64,000 bases of DNA from Megalonaias nervosa (taxonomy: Eukaryota > Mollusca > Bivalvia > Unionida > Unionidae), in contig JAECUM010004974.1 in NCBI GenBank assembly GCA_016617855.1, positions 1-64,000 of the forward strand, written 5' to 3'. Position 1 is the stretch's first letter; every line of letters starts with the position of its first letter. A program made the translations under genes and the position numbers. The notes beneath the pieces were generated by a model that searched no databases, was not told the origin of the DNA, and saw only the letters and a program-made list of their open reading frames with translations. Below are positions 31,548-38,062 of the stretch, piece after piece.

Positions 31548-33949
31548 TATGGGCATTAATATGAGTGTATTATAATTATTAATATATAGTCTAAAGCCCA
31601 ATGTAAAAATTGAGACAAATCTCAGTCATTTTGTAAACTGGTTGCTTCAAAACCAGCAATTTTTATGTTGTTATAATTTAAAAATTCTTTGGTAATGTTT
31701 TAACTCAAACATATACTGCAATAATTATCATTTAATTATTATTCTATAAACTTCATTATTATGATTAAATATTAATTTCCTTTATTCATTTTCTCTAAGA
31801 ATGGTATTTTATAATTAAAATTTGAATGATTGCCTTGTAAACACTTTTCTTCTTAACAACATAAACATTAAGCTGTTCTGTTCTATTTGTAAATGTCTTA
31901 AGCACGGTTAATAAATCTATTCTTGTGTTATGTACATCTATATTGTATGTAACTTATTGCATGTCTGTAGATCGCATAGGATCTATAAATAGGTGTTTGT
32001 GATCCTTCATAATAATATTAATAATAAACCTGTTTATGAGTTTGGGGTTGTCTCCCATTGGATGGGTTTATCAGGTGGGTTCTTAGAAGAACTAAGTTAT
32101 TTCCAATTGGATGCATTGGTCACATCGGTTCTTTTATGACATGTGGAATTGTGAAGTGTCAAGAAGTGAGTAGGAAAAAAATTGCATTTTAGGGTTATAT
32201 GGGTGTATATAAATAGATACAGCTGGACAATTATTTCCTTATTTCCCATCTTCTTGTTTTAACATCAGTCTGCAGATTGTTTAATGTTGTGTTTAGATAG
32301 ATATAATTTGAGATGAAACATTTGTCTGGATTATTCATTGGAATTACAATGTGCTCATTGGACGAAAATATTATTCTAGGATTATTGGGAATTTATTCAA
32401 AGGAGTTCTGAACAATGACAGTGTGATACATGAAGACTGTTGGCACATCAGCACATTCGAGGGAATAGAATTCATTCAGAACCTTCAATTCTTTTGGAGT
32501 TGTGTAGACCTCTTTAGGATTATTTTGGATTTAATTCATAATACTGCAAGTTCCTCTTAAATTTTCATTTTCTTACTTAGAGAAATTATTTGTTAAGTTT
32601 CACAAAACTTGTTCATTCTGCTTCTTTCTATTACATGTTTATGACAATACAGCTGTAGCGCTTGTGATTTTATGCACTATACTGTAATACTTATGTATAC
32701 AAAGTAATTGTTAAGAATAATTTTTTGACTATTTGTATTTTTTTCCAATTTACTGTTTAACTGTACTTTCAAAAATTTTAAAAGCTGACATCTTTTTCAC
32801 TTTTGGCAAAAAAAATATGTAATTATAAATATTCGCAATTCTTTTCTATTACATGCACCTTTGTTGACAGAAAATACAATAGCATGTATAGTAATGCTGG
32901 GTATGAAACCTCCAGGTTATGAAGCCTCCCAATTACAAAATGACCTTCACCCACTGAGATCATTATCTATCTATTTAAATGGTATGATGTTGCAGCCACC
33001 TTTGACTATTATAGCGATAACAACGTAACTAGGGGGTGCTTTAGTTGGGCAGAGTGCCACCATCTTACTATTTTTGTACAGAGAGGGTACCCCTCGTTAC
33101 GGGGCTCTCATTCTTTTAACTTTGATGAATAATTTCATGAATAGCAGGAAAATATTATGTCACTACCTGCACAAAGGAACCATTTGGCTTTTAAACTAAA
33201 CGTTACTGGTAAGAATTTTGATATGGCCCAGAGAAAATTTTTCTGAAAATCCCACAAAATGTGTGGGTCAGGGAGGGTTTCATAAGGGAGAGGTTTTAAT
33301 TATGTATTTGAATGTGGAATGAGTCAACAACTTTTATGGTACTTATCTTCTTTTTGTGGGAATACAGCTGTATTATAACACACCCCCGTCTCATCTTTAA
33401 CAGGAAATGCATATTAGTTCTCTCCCTTGAGCAGCTGGTAGAGGTAGCAACCACAGAGTCTGACATTTTATCAATAAAGTACAATGAAATCTGTGACAAC
33501 ACAAAATCACCTTATCAATACAATAAATATACATATAGTTACAGTACATTTAAGGTGATTTATAGTAAGGTACTTTACTGATAAAATGTCAGACTCCTTT
33601 GGTTGCAACCATATACTCAATGAATATAAATATCATTGCTACTGCTGTCCATTAGCAGCAGTTTGTTTTTATTATTACTGCTACAAAATAGTATCAAACC
33701 TGCTTGATACCTTTGGATATGAACTTAATGTTGTAGTAAAGATTAATACAAATTTATGCCTCTATCTTCACAGATGAGATGTGATTGTTTTGTACAATAA
33801 GTTAGAAGAATAAGACCCCTCTCCCAAAATAAAAAAAAAACAAACTTTTAAAGTTTTTAAGGCTACTCACAGCTCCAGGCTGTTGTAGCATCCATACCCT
33901 CTGCATAAATATCTTCATTGTCTGTGATTTTATCCTTATTTTTCACCAT
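8052..33949 (-). CDS. RCHY1: RCHY1/PIRH2 RING-CHY zinc-finger E3 ubiquitin ligase, spliced, partial (gene span)
   Basis: Five minus-strand exons were placed: 33949-33871, 28978-28859, 26044-25926, 13741-13663 and 8155-8052. Exons 3, 4 and 5 of this list join in frame (phases 0, 2, 0, 2) across GT/AG junctions. They encode in order the CHY zinc finger, the CTCHY zinc finger and the first half of the RING, matching RCHY1/PIRH2. In animals this protein is an E3 ligase known for ubiquitinating p53 and other proteins. Two parts are missing. One is the short exon with the C-x-H-Y start of the CHY finger, expected between 33870 and 28979, whose length must be 2 modulo 3. The other is everything after the RING C-x-H-x2-H, which probably lies left of position 1. 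Introns are 2.8 to 12.2 kb and full of transposons. The intact frames and splice sites argue for a live gene rather than a pseudogene. Confidence 0.88.
8156..11338. other. RCHY1 intron DNA without recognised features
   Basis: AT-rich intron between the RING exon and the CTCHY exon. A (TG)n lies near 9971-9990. 9990-10055 (agtagcatagaggtatgcca, acattctttccactgtg) resembles 48576-48640. Minus-strand frames of 62 codons at 9020-9208 and 9442-9630 were examined, but no family was recognised. Confidence 0.55.
11339..11586 (+). mobile_element. tRNA-derived SINE (family 1), diverged copy
   Basis: Starts ggggccccgggtagctgaat and carries gttcaagtct (B box) at about 11412-11421. It shares the body cttcctgggatcttcctctg ... 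atactggccaaccacatatg with the copies at 19345 and 36345. The tail is A/C-rich (cacaaaaccaaaacc). More diverged than the other copies; no clear target duplication. Confidence 0.82.
11587..13662. other. RCHY1 intron DNA without recognised features
   Basis: AT-rich; no exon, RNA gene or clear transposon could be supported. Confidence 0.55.
13663..13741 (-). CDS. RCHY1: RCHY1 exon: second half of CTCHY zinc finger
   Basis: One base plus 26 codons, between a TTTTTCAG acceptor (42-43 bases past 13700 on the plus strand) and an AAG/GTATGT donor. The peptide VGGRENYFHCDTCDLCLGIY, then LKDKHK, matches the RCHY1 segment that follows CGICR: G-x-x-(E/D)-x-(F/Y)-FHC-x2-C-x2-CL, then the region before the RING. 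The first base completes the split Arg codon from the exon at 25926, and the exon ends in phase 0, as the RING exon requires. It sits 12.2 kb from the previous exon. Confidence 0.94.
14199..14231. repeat. (AT)n microsatellite
   Basis: 33 bases of AT dinucleotides in the large RCHY1 intron's neighbour region, next to the exon at 13663-13741. Confidence 0.97.
14279..14313. repeat. Short perfect hairpin
   Basis: Arms aatttgatatacca (14279-14292) and tggtatatcaaatt (14300-14313), perfect 14 bp, with a 7-base loop. Confidence 0.8.
14842..15019. repeat. (CT)n and (GA)n tracts in inverted relation
   Basis: CT repeats at 14842-14870 and GA repeats at 14984-15019 (one G interruption), 113 bp apart. 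They are complementary and could pair as a stem. Confidence 0.93.
15491..15642. mobile_element. Long palindrome, probable fold-back MITE
   Basis: Two 70-bp arms (tatatgtacagtatgtacgc ... aaaaggaaac and gtttccttttaatgaaaaat ... catata) differ at about six positions and are separated by 12 bases (tcagcaagcttc). The right arm runs into a (TA)n tract at 15638. In a single strand it would form a 70-bp stem. Confidence 0.82.
15638..15682. repeat. (TA)n microsatellite
   Basis: 45 bases of TA directly continuing the right arm of the palindrome at 15491-15642. Confidence 0.97.
16313..16636. repeat. 54-bp minisatellite, six identical units
   Basis: Unit ttggaatttattacatattc, tagaaagtcagaactatgcc, acataacattatgc. 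The six units look identical base for base, pointing to recent expansion or active homogenisation. Open on both strands because the unit is 18 codons. Confidence 0.93.
16840..17195. repeat. About 32-bp minisatellite, 11 units
   Basis: Unit gtcatgtattacatggccaa, then gtcattgtgtgt, with small length variants (lost tc or gt) in the GT-rich part. All three plus frames stay open. Confidence 0.92.
17960..19090 (-). mobile_element. Non-LTR retrotransposon (LINE) RT remnant, minus strand
   Basis: In minus-strand order: KNKFRYVCKVKKENYQEKQW with NPQKIWKTF (linker, about 18890-19010), EEVPNNIFGLQSGKTCSPDG (18640-18720), ILNKCLYEWSHSDSIIDEAE, then AGFRQGYSITDNIFTL and FVDFGS (18310-18460), GTRQGCVLSPLLFSVFINML (18090-18160) and LALIFADDVAN (17985-18015). 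These are consecutive RT blocks of a non-LTR element with FADD as the catalytic motif. Frame changes and stops show it is dead. The endonuclease is not visible. Confidence 0.85.
19345..19576 (+). mobile_element. tRNA-derived SINE (family 1)
   Basis: Head ggggccctgagtggctgagt with ggtctaaagcgctc, B box gattcgagtc, body ggttttccccggttcttcct and ccaccatgtatagcctatct, tail (caa)n. Perfect 12-bp target duplications catttctaattt at 19333-19344 and 19577-19588. Inserted in the large RCHY1 intron, antisense to the gene. Confidence 0.93.
19660..20200 (+). mobile_element. Solo or truncated LTR, related Gypsy subfamily
   Basis: Shares with 31926-32655 a TATA-like tgtatataaa (about 19712), aatatcaatctgcagatg, atttattcaaaggagtttt and ggatttaattcataatactg. 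It shares with the full Gypsy LTR the end block (tttctgttacttagtttaag, then accacagagccacaaca). The 5' part is not recognisable. Confidence 0.75.
20357..21775. mobile_element. TIR-bearing non-coding repeat, copy 1
   Basis: Homologous to 47697-49878 over its length (e.g. aaaaacatagaatgcactat; tgccatgatttcattgcaa; cttttaattcagtgcaacaa; tcaatttttggggtaatttc). Its ends are inverted: cttcctcaatagctca at the start against the complement of gagttatcaagggagtg at the end. No long open frame. Best read as a non-autonomous DNA transposon; the superfamily is not determined. Confidence 0.68.
22270..24720 (-). mobile_element. L1/Tx1-like LINE remnant, minus strand
   Basis: Minus strand, from high to low coordinates: an endonuclease C-terminal piece RYTWRISNPFEQTRLDCCLI ... 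PGYIIGHFLV (24430-24640); SPGSDRITVSFKFFWIDNGP and QNWRPISLPNVAYKIA (23553-23790); a fingers/palm region; GCRQGDPLSSYIFLLLSEIL (about 23220-23290); and HADDTTLI (about 23130, consensus YADD). Lower coordinates are a decayed thumb/C-terminal region. The order and wording fit L1/Tx1-clade elements common in aquatic invertebrates. It lies in the 12-kb RCHY1 intron, same strand as the gene. Confidence 0.85.
25270..25985 (-). repeat. 58-bp tandem array derived from the RCHY1 CTCHY exon
   Basis: About twelve units with a period near 58 bp run from inside the RCHY1 exon (25926-26044) into the following intron. On the minus strand the founder reads GTTTGTATGATGATACAG ... CACTGTGACAAGTGTGGAAT, then CTGCAG, and encodes LYDDTEKGQFHCDKCGICR. 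Unit boundaries on the plus strand are marked by acaaacctgcatattcc near 25919, 25860, 25803, 25747, 25693, 25588, 25530, 25478, 25362 and 25303. The unit at about 25745-25800 still encodes an intact QFHCDWCGICR; units further from the exon decay progressively. The period is not a multiple of three, so added units cannot extend the reading frame. Confidence 0.9.
25926..26044 (-). CDS. RCHY1: RCHY1 exon: first half of CTCHY zinc finger
   Basis: The exon has 39 codons plus two bases. It begins after CTCTCAACAG at 26045 and ends TGCAG/GTTTGT at 25926/25925. The peptide runs VKRQCESCDTLFGHYFCEVC, then RLYDDTEKGQFHCDKCGIC. It matches the RCHY1 segment C-x2-C-x2-FG-x-Y-x-C-x2-C ... YHC-x2-CGICR, with all the Cys/His ligands present. 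The codon for the final Arg is split across the intron (AG/A) and rejoins correctly with the exon at 13741. The last 58 bases of this exon are the founder unit of the tandem array that follows in the intron, and the donor GTTTGTATGATG copies the coding stretch for RLYDD inside the same exon. Confidence 0.95.
26045..28858. other. RCHY1 intron DNA with one dispersed repeat copy
   Basis: Mostly AT-rich. 27770-27920 contains cttctggaccaatgggtct and ggatccttc, shared with 1005-1060 and 17284-17340. Its 79-codon plus-strand frame is probably not a gene. Confidence 0.55.
28859..28978 (-). CDS. RCHY1: RCHY1 exon: CHY zinc finger
   Basis: Forty codons in phase 0 on both sides, with a polypyrimidine tract and AG acceptor (TACTTTTTCAG) and an AAG/GTTTGT donor. 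The peptide begins TPCCNKEYICRICHDEKENH and continues with LNRKEVQTIKCLKCELQQK. This matches the CHY-finger signature of RCHY1: CC-x-K/D-x-Y-x-CR-x-CHD, then the H and the distal C-x2-C. The zinc ligands visible here are all present. The start of the domain (C-x-H-Y) belongs to the upstream exon that was not found. Confidence 0.93.
30050..30267 (+). mobile_element. Short LINE reverse-transcriptase fragment
   Basis: The plus strand reads VHLGSILGCLLFLHYTNDIV, then LLLYADDSTIFF, the conserved Q-G-S-I-L-G-P-L-L-F and Y-A-D-D blocks of a non-LTR RT. Only about 200 bp is recognisable. Confidence 0.8.
30290..31480. repeat. About 143-bp satellite-like tandem repeat, interrupted by a SINE
   Basis: The landmark gcagaaaccat recurs at 30577, 30721, 31292 and 31434 (spacing 142-144 bp). 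Each is followed by a tttcagtcac.gtgaccttgac-type stretch and caagtgtaagccatctacaa, then agtttggtaactg. The same kind of monomer (accttgacctttgaccc) is widely seen in bivalve and other marine invertebrate genomes. Family 2 SINE 30946-31259 splits the array. It ends in a (TA)n tract. Confidence 0.82.
30946..31259 (-). mobile_element. tRNA-derived SINE (family 2), inserted in a satellite
   Basis: On the minus strand the head reads TTGGCCTAAGTGGTTAGAGT (A box) followed by GGTTTGAACCCCGG (B box). A body containing GAGTCATACCAAAGACTTAT and AGCAGCTGCCTCACTTAGTG comes next, with a shared 3' segment (gcattatatcccaccaagtc on the plus strand). Near-identical 14-bp flanks aactgtaaatggtg and aactgtagatggtg look like target duplications. 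A second copy lies at 45632-45942. Confidence 0.85.
31488..31544. repeat. (TA)n microsatellite
   Basis: Uninterrupted TA dinucleotides over 57 bases at the end of the 143-bp satellite. Confidence 0.97.
31926..32655 (+). mobile_element. Solo LTR, related Gypsy subfamily
   Basis: Starts TGTTATGTACATC like the full element. It has a TATA-like tgtatataaat near 32206 and shares the R/U5-like half with 19660-20200 (catcagtctgcagattgttt, ggatttaattcataatactg). Ends ...gacaatacagctgtag. Flanks tcttg and gcttg agree in four of five bases. Confidence 0.78.
33442..33610. mobile_element. Fold-back MITE, about 169 bp
   Basis: The left arm ggtagcaaccacagagtctg (then acattttatcaataaagtac) pairs with the right arm gtactttactgataaaatgt, cagactcctttggttgcaac. 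Inner arms aaatcacctta and taaggtgattt extend the stem around an AT-rich loop. Target duplication not resolved. Confidence 0.78.
33871..33949 (-). CDS. RCHY1: Candidate first coding exon of RCHY1
   Basis: Reading the minus strand from 33949, an ATG opens 26 codons (start MVKNKDKITDNED, end ATTAWS) plus one base. They end at a GTGAGT donor, whose G is the complement of 33870. The piece is hydrophilic and acidic, like the variable N-terminus that precedes the CHY finger in RCHY1 proteins. It lies upstream of the certain RCHY1 exons, in the same orientation and next to the CpG-richer promoter interval. There is no conserved residue to prove identity. The end phase (1) does not fit the next recognised exon (phase 0), so one more exon must lie between them. 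Placement is inferred from position, codon content and the donor. Confidence 0.5.
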
Positions 33950-34681
33950 TTAAGAAATAAGTTCATATTGTTATGACAAAAAATATCAGCACAATGCAAC
34001 TATGCAATAAAGCAACAACAAAAAAAAAAAAAGTATGTACGGTACTGTATTTAACTTTTCATAGTAAATATTAGAGAAAAATAAATATTTTATGTAAACC
34101 TGCATTCATAAAAATAATATTTTAGATGAATTAGTCGAAAAAAAATTGTCAAAAAGGTACACATTTATAAAAAATCAATACCTGGATTGTCTTGTTACAC
34201 TGTCGTTATAGATTATTTTGAAAAGTAAGGCGGTGGATGTAACGAATCACTTGTTTTTCACTTTCACATGAATAAAACGTGAATGGAGACAAGCTTTTCA
34301 CATAATTTGGCTTTTGGATTGGACATACACTCATAACTGTAAATTCTGAGTAATTAAAGCTACAAATTCTGTATTAGCCGAGGCACAGTTCCCCAAAATT
34401 TCCTTTTATATACCATGTATGTTTGTAAATTATACCTCAAGAAGAGTCTGGTTATATTAGCTAGTGACTGTTTCATTAATTAACCCCAAAAAAACATTCC
34501 ATTACTGGATTTGTATTCAATATATATATTGTACAAAAAATGCTCACATTTTGGAGAATTTTTTTTTTGCAGGCAATAAAATAAGTTTTTTTATGCTTTT
34601 ACATTCTCAAAAATACCGTATTTATTAACCAGAGATGAAATTTTAAATTTGACCTGTTAAACCTAACGATTACAGGACCGA

Positions 34682-34775
34682 CACAGGCACTTGATTCCGG
34701 GGTAAACTAATGTGAACACTCACCAATTACTTGGTGAGTGTACACATCAGTTTACCCCGGAATCAAGTGCCTGTG
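34682..34775. mobile_element. 94-bp fold-back MITE with 8-bp target duplication
   Basis: Two 44-bp inverted arms (CACAGGCACTTGATTCCGGG ...) differ at two positions around a 6-base loop (attact). The element is bounded by CACAGGCAC and GTGCCTGTG. Flanks aggaccga at 34674-34681 and 34776-34783 are an exact 8-bp duplication. An 8-bp duplication with short CA-starting ends fits a hAT-like non-autonomous element, though that assignment is inference. Confidence 0.88.
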
Positions 34776-34859
34776 AGGACCGACGGTAATCGATATTACG
34801 GCGTAGTAGTTATTAAACAATTATTTTCCTCTGCTCGTATGTATGGCAAAAATTGTCAT

Positions 34860-35460
34860 AACATAATTTAAAAATTGTTAAACTCTTTAATTTCTATCTC
34901 ATTTTGTCACAAAATAAGGCCATACAATGAAGCTGCACTTTCTTCTGTAATGATCACACCCCAACCCAGCTTCGTCCGTCATGTTGTAGAACTGGTCGCT
35001 TGTGTCAATCAAAATTTGACAGTTTAACTAAAGACCTTTGATCGATCAAATAAGTGTTGTAAAACTTTCATATGAAATAAATACTATAAATAATTGCAAA
35101 TCTCTGTTTAGATCTATAAGTAATTAAAAGTTGTTAACGTTGTAAGCAGCTGATAGCGGATGACAGTAGCAACTTTGAAATATTTCCCGGGAAAATTCAG
35201 AATGAATTTCTCCGAGTAAAGGCTCAAAGTGTATTCATTTCGGAAGGTATTTCATTAATATTCAGGCGTATGTACCCGAAATCCATGTAAGAAAAGGCAT
35301 CCAATTGGCCGCAGTTACGCACTGACAAAATCGGCTAGGCATGCGTTTGTTTTTGTGTTTGTTTCTTGTATCCTGGAGTCCACAGTATTAAAGCACTTAA
35401 GGCTATGCGTTTACTTTCACCTTTTCCTTTCGTAGTGATACCTCTCGTTAAATTTAAAAC
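34860..35460. promoter_or_regulatory. Candidate bidirectional promoter between RCHY1 and RMI2
   Basis: This stretch between the two divergent genes has clearly more CpG dinucleotides than its AT-rich surroundings (cttcgtccgtc, tagcggatgac, tcccgggaaa, ctccgag, ggccgcagttacgc, atcggctaggcatgcg). It contains a CCAAT/ATTGG overlap (ccaattggcc, 35301-35310). CCATGTAAGA at 35283-35292 contains a good GTAAGA donor at 35287, which could end an RMI2 5'-UTR exon that splices to the acceptor at 37282. No transcript start was observed; the role is inferred from position and base composition. Confidence 0.45.
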
Positions 35461-36344
35461 ATGAGAAGCATGCATATAAAATTACATTGATATATTCCTT
35501 AACACTCGTTTTTGGCATGCTTTCAGCCAGACAAACCCATTGTCGAAACGTTCGTGTATTACGCTGCTTATTTGAAAACGTCGCATGACTCCCAAAGTCC
35601 CATGAGTGCCCTTCACCTTGTGATACCGATGTACATATACTCCGTTAAAACAATTTTTGTGAAGAACAACATCAATAATTGTAGCACACAGAAAATTCAA
35701 GTTCGTAGGAAAATTACAAAAAAAATAAAAATTGGCATTCCTAAAGCAATTCTTATATTGATCGTAATTTTAATTTTGGGACAGATTTTGTCTTGAAAGC
35801 TAAAGAATCAAATACAGATAAGTACAGAGTGTTCCAGATGAATTCTAGTGGTGATCCAGATGAATTTAAATCTTTAAAGTGCATATGTGCCAACAGTCTT
35901 AAATATGCCAAGCTGCTGACAGTCTTGATGTATCACAATGATATAATCAAAAATGTCCTTGAACGAATTCACAGTATTCCCAAAATAGTGATTTGTCCAA
36001 AAGGATCAATAAGCATTTTGTAATTCCAATGAATAATTTAAATAATTCCTCTCAAATTATAACTGAATACACCAATTCCACTAGACAGATGTTAAAATAG
36101 GGATGAAATAATCTTGTTGCTTCAAATTTATATACAGACTGTCTCCTGACTTATGCCACAACACATTGTCCTTGACATATGCCATTTACAATGGAATTTT
36201 CCATTAAATTCACAAACAAGGTAAGGTTTGTTTACTTAAATTTTAGCAAACTACCTGACAACGATCTGGTAGGCTATGGTTTATCCAAAGGAGGCAACCA
36301 GTGTCCTGAATTCAAATCCAAGTAACCTGTTTACAAATATCTTA

Positions 36345-36580
36345 GGGGCCCCGAGTGGCCGAGTGGTCTAAAGCGCTCTCCGTTACGGATCACTGCCATC
36401 TCACCTCTGTCTGCGTGGGTTCAAGTCTAGGATTCGGCGAATGTAGATATGTGAGAAAGCTTGCCAGTAGCTTCTCGTGGGTCGGTGGTTCTTTCCGGGG
36501 ATTTCCCGGTTTCTTCCTCCACCATTAATACTGGCCGCCATGTATAGCCTTTCGTGTGCTGAAAAATGGTGTTAATCCCC

Positions 36581-36610
<30 letters not shown>
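36345..36610 (+). mobile_element. tRNA-derived SINE (family 1)
   Basis: Head ggggccccgagtggccgagt with ggtctaaagcgctc, B box gggttcaagtc, the family body ccaccattaatactggccgc and a tail of about nine CAA units. Perfect 12-bp target duplications acaaatatctta at 36333-36344 and 36611-36622. Best preserved copy, lying between the RMI2 promoter interval and its first coding exon. Confidence 0.93.
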
Positions 36611-36614
<4 letters not shown>

Positions 36615-37286
36615 ATATCTTAAAGTATTAATCTACAATTGTGGAAAAAAGTTAGCTATGTAATATGATTCTTACAAATGACCCTTCCAGTCTACAATCA
36701 TGGAGAAAGTTAACTGCACAGCATAGATATACATAACATATAGTTCAGCTTTTAGGCTTATTTACTTGATTATTTCAAGCAGATTTGTATATGAACAAGT
36801 ACTTTTTCTGAGATGCTTGTCTTATGGACAGGTAACTTTTAAAACTGAAATGCCAGATGATTGTCTAGATAAATTATCGGAAATATGCGCTCTGTAGCAG
36901 CTTAGAAAACAACAAGAATATTTAACAGAATTTGTTTTAGATTTTATACAGTAATTTAACATTTTTGAAACAAAACTGCATGCTTTACATGTGGTTTTAA
37001 AGTATGTCAGTACTTTTGAGAAGTCACTTGACCATGGAACAAGTACTTTTAAATATATTTCAAGATCTGAAAAGTAATGCTGCTTTTTATACATTACCAG
37101 AGACTGATATTTCAATGTAATTGTTTATGCTGAAGGGAAACACAACCTTGTCCACTGATGATTCAATCAAAAGTGCATGTACTAGCAGGTAAAATGAATA
37201 ATTGTTGTATCATATCAATTTTACACCTAATATCTAAAAACCCAACAATTTCAGTTTAACATGTATCATTATTCTTTGTCAGAAAT

Positions 37287-37436
37287 ATGGATTTTCCCTC
37301 TGTGAAGTTGTTCATTAAACAATTGAAATCCAGTGTGCCCCATGATGTTGGCAAAAAGTTTCCAGAGTGGTCCTGTCAATGGAATGGCCAAGAACTCAAA
37401 TTTACCCTGACCTGGATCCAAGGCATTGTGGAACAG
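37287..37436 (+). CDS. RMI2: RMI2 coding exon 1
   Basis: Fifty codons in phase 0 from ATG (MDFPSVKLFIKQLKSS...) to ...LTWIQGIVEQ, followed by the GTACTG donor. The K-L-F-I-K-Q-L start resembles the K-V-L-x-x-Q-L helix that precedes the OB fold in vertebrate RMI2. W-I-Q-G-I-V matches the first OB strand. An AG at 37281-37282 after a pyrimidine tract marks a likely acceptor for a 5'-UTR exon. Confidence 0.92.
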
Positions 37437-38002
37437 GTACTGTATAATACTGCATAGTAGAGTTTAAAAAACCTTTTAGTCAGTATAGAGCCAGAATAAA
37501 TAAATCCATTTTAGAAAACTCCAAAGTTTCACACTGCAGGTGTAACAGCCATATAGTAATACATTTAAACCCGTCATGGGAGATAACTATTTCCAACAAA
37601 AATAGGTCTCAAAAACAAGTGGTCTCTCATAACAGGTTTGTGCCAAGGACCAGTTTCCAAGGTTGAAATTCACCAGTGTGTAAGATGGAAAATTACCCAC
37701 AACTGCTGTATATTTATTGTATTCTTTATTCATAATTCTTGTTAAAATGTTACATGCATTCATCTGAAAATAATTTTATATAGTAGTATAGATATGCATG
37801 GATCATAAAACATTCACATTGATATTTTAAGAGACAGGAACATGTATTAGCATATAAATTGCAAAATTAACTAAGGTAATATTTATTTATCCTGTCCATA
37901 AGTAATTTCACTTTATTCATTGACATTAATTAATTCTTTCATTGTGTTCAAGTTATTGATGTTATCAGTGATCAGTTGTAATAATGACTAGCGGTTTTGT
38001 TC

Positions 38003-38062
<60 letters not shown>

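Noticed and set aside
31690..31725. Minus-strand KHYQRIF as the missing CHY exon
   Set aside because: Both zinc cysteines would be Phe; a chance match in AT-rich DNA.
35512..36023. 94- and 76-codon plus-strand frames just upstream of RMI2
   Set aside because: No family similarity or convincing splice links; low-complexity Lys/Ile-rich sequence.
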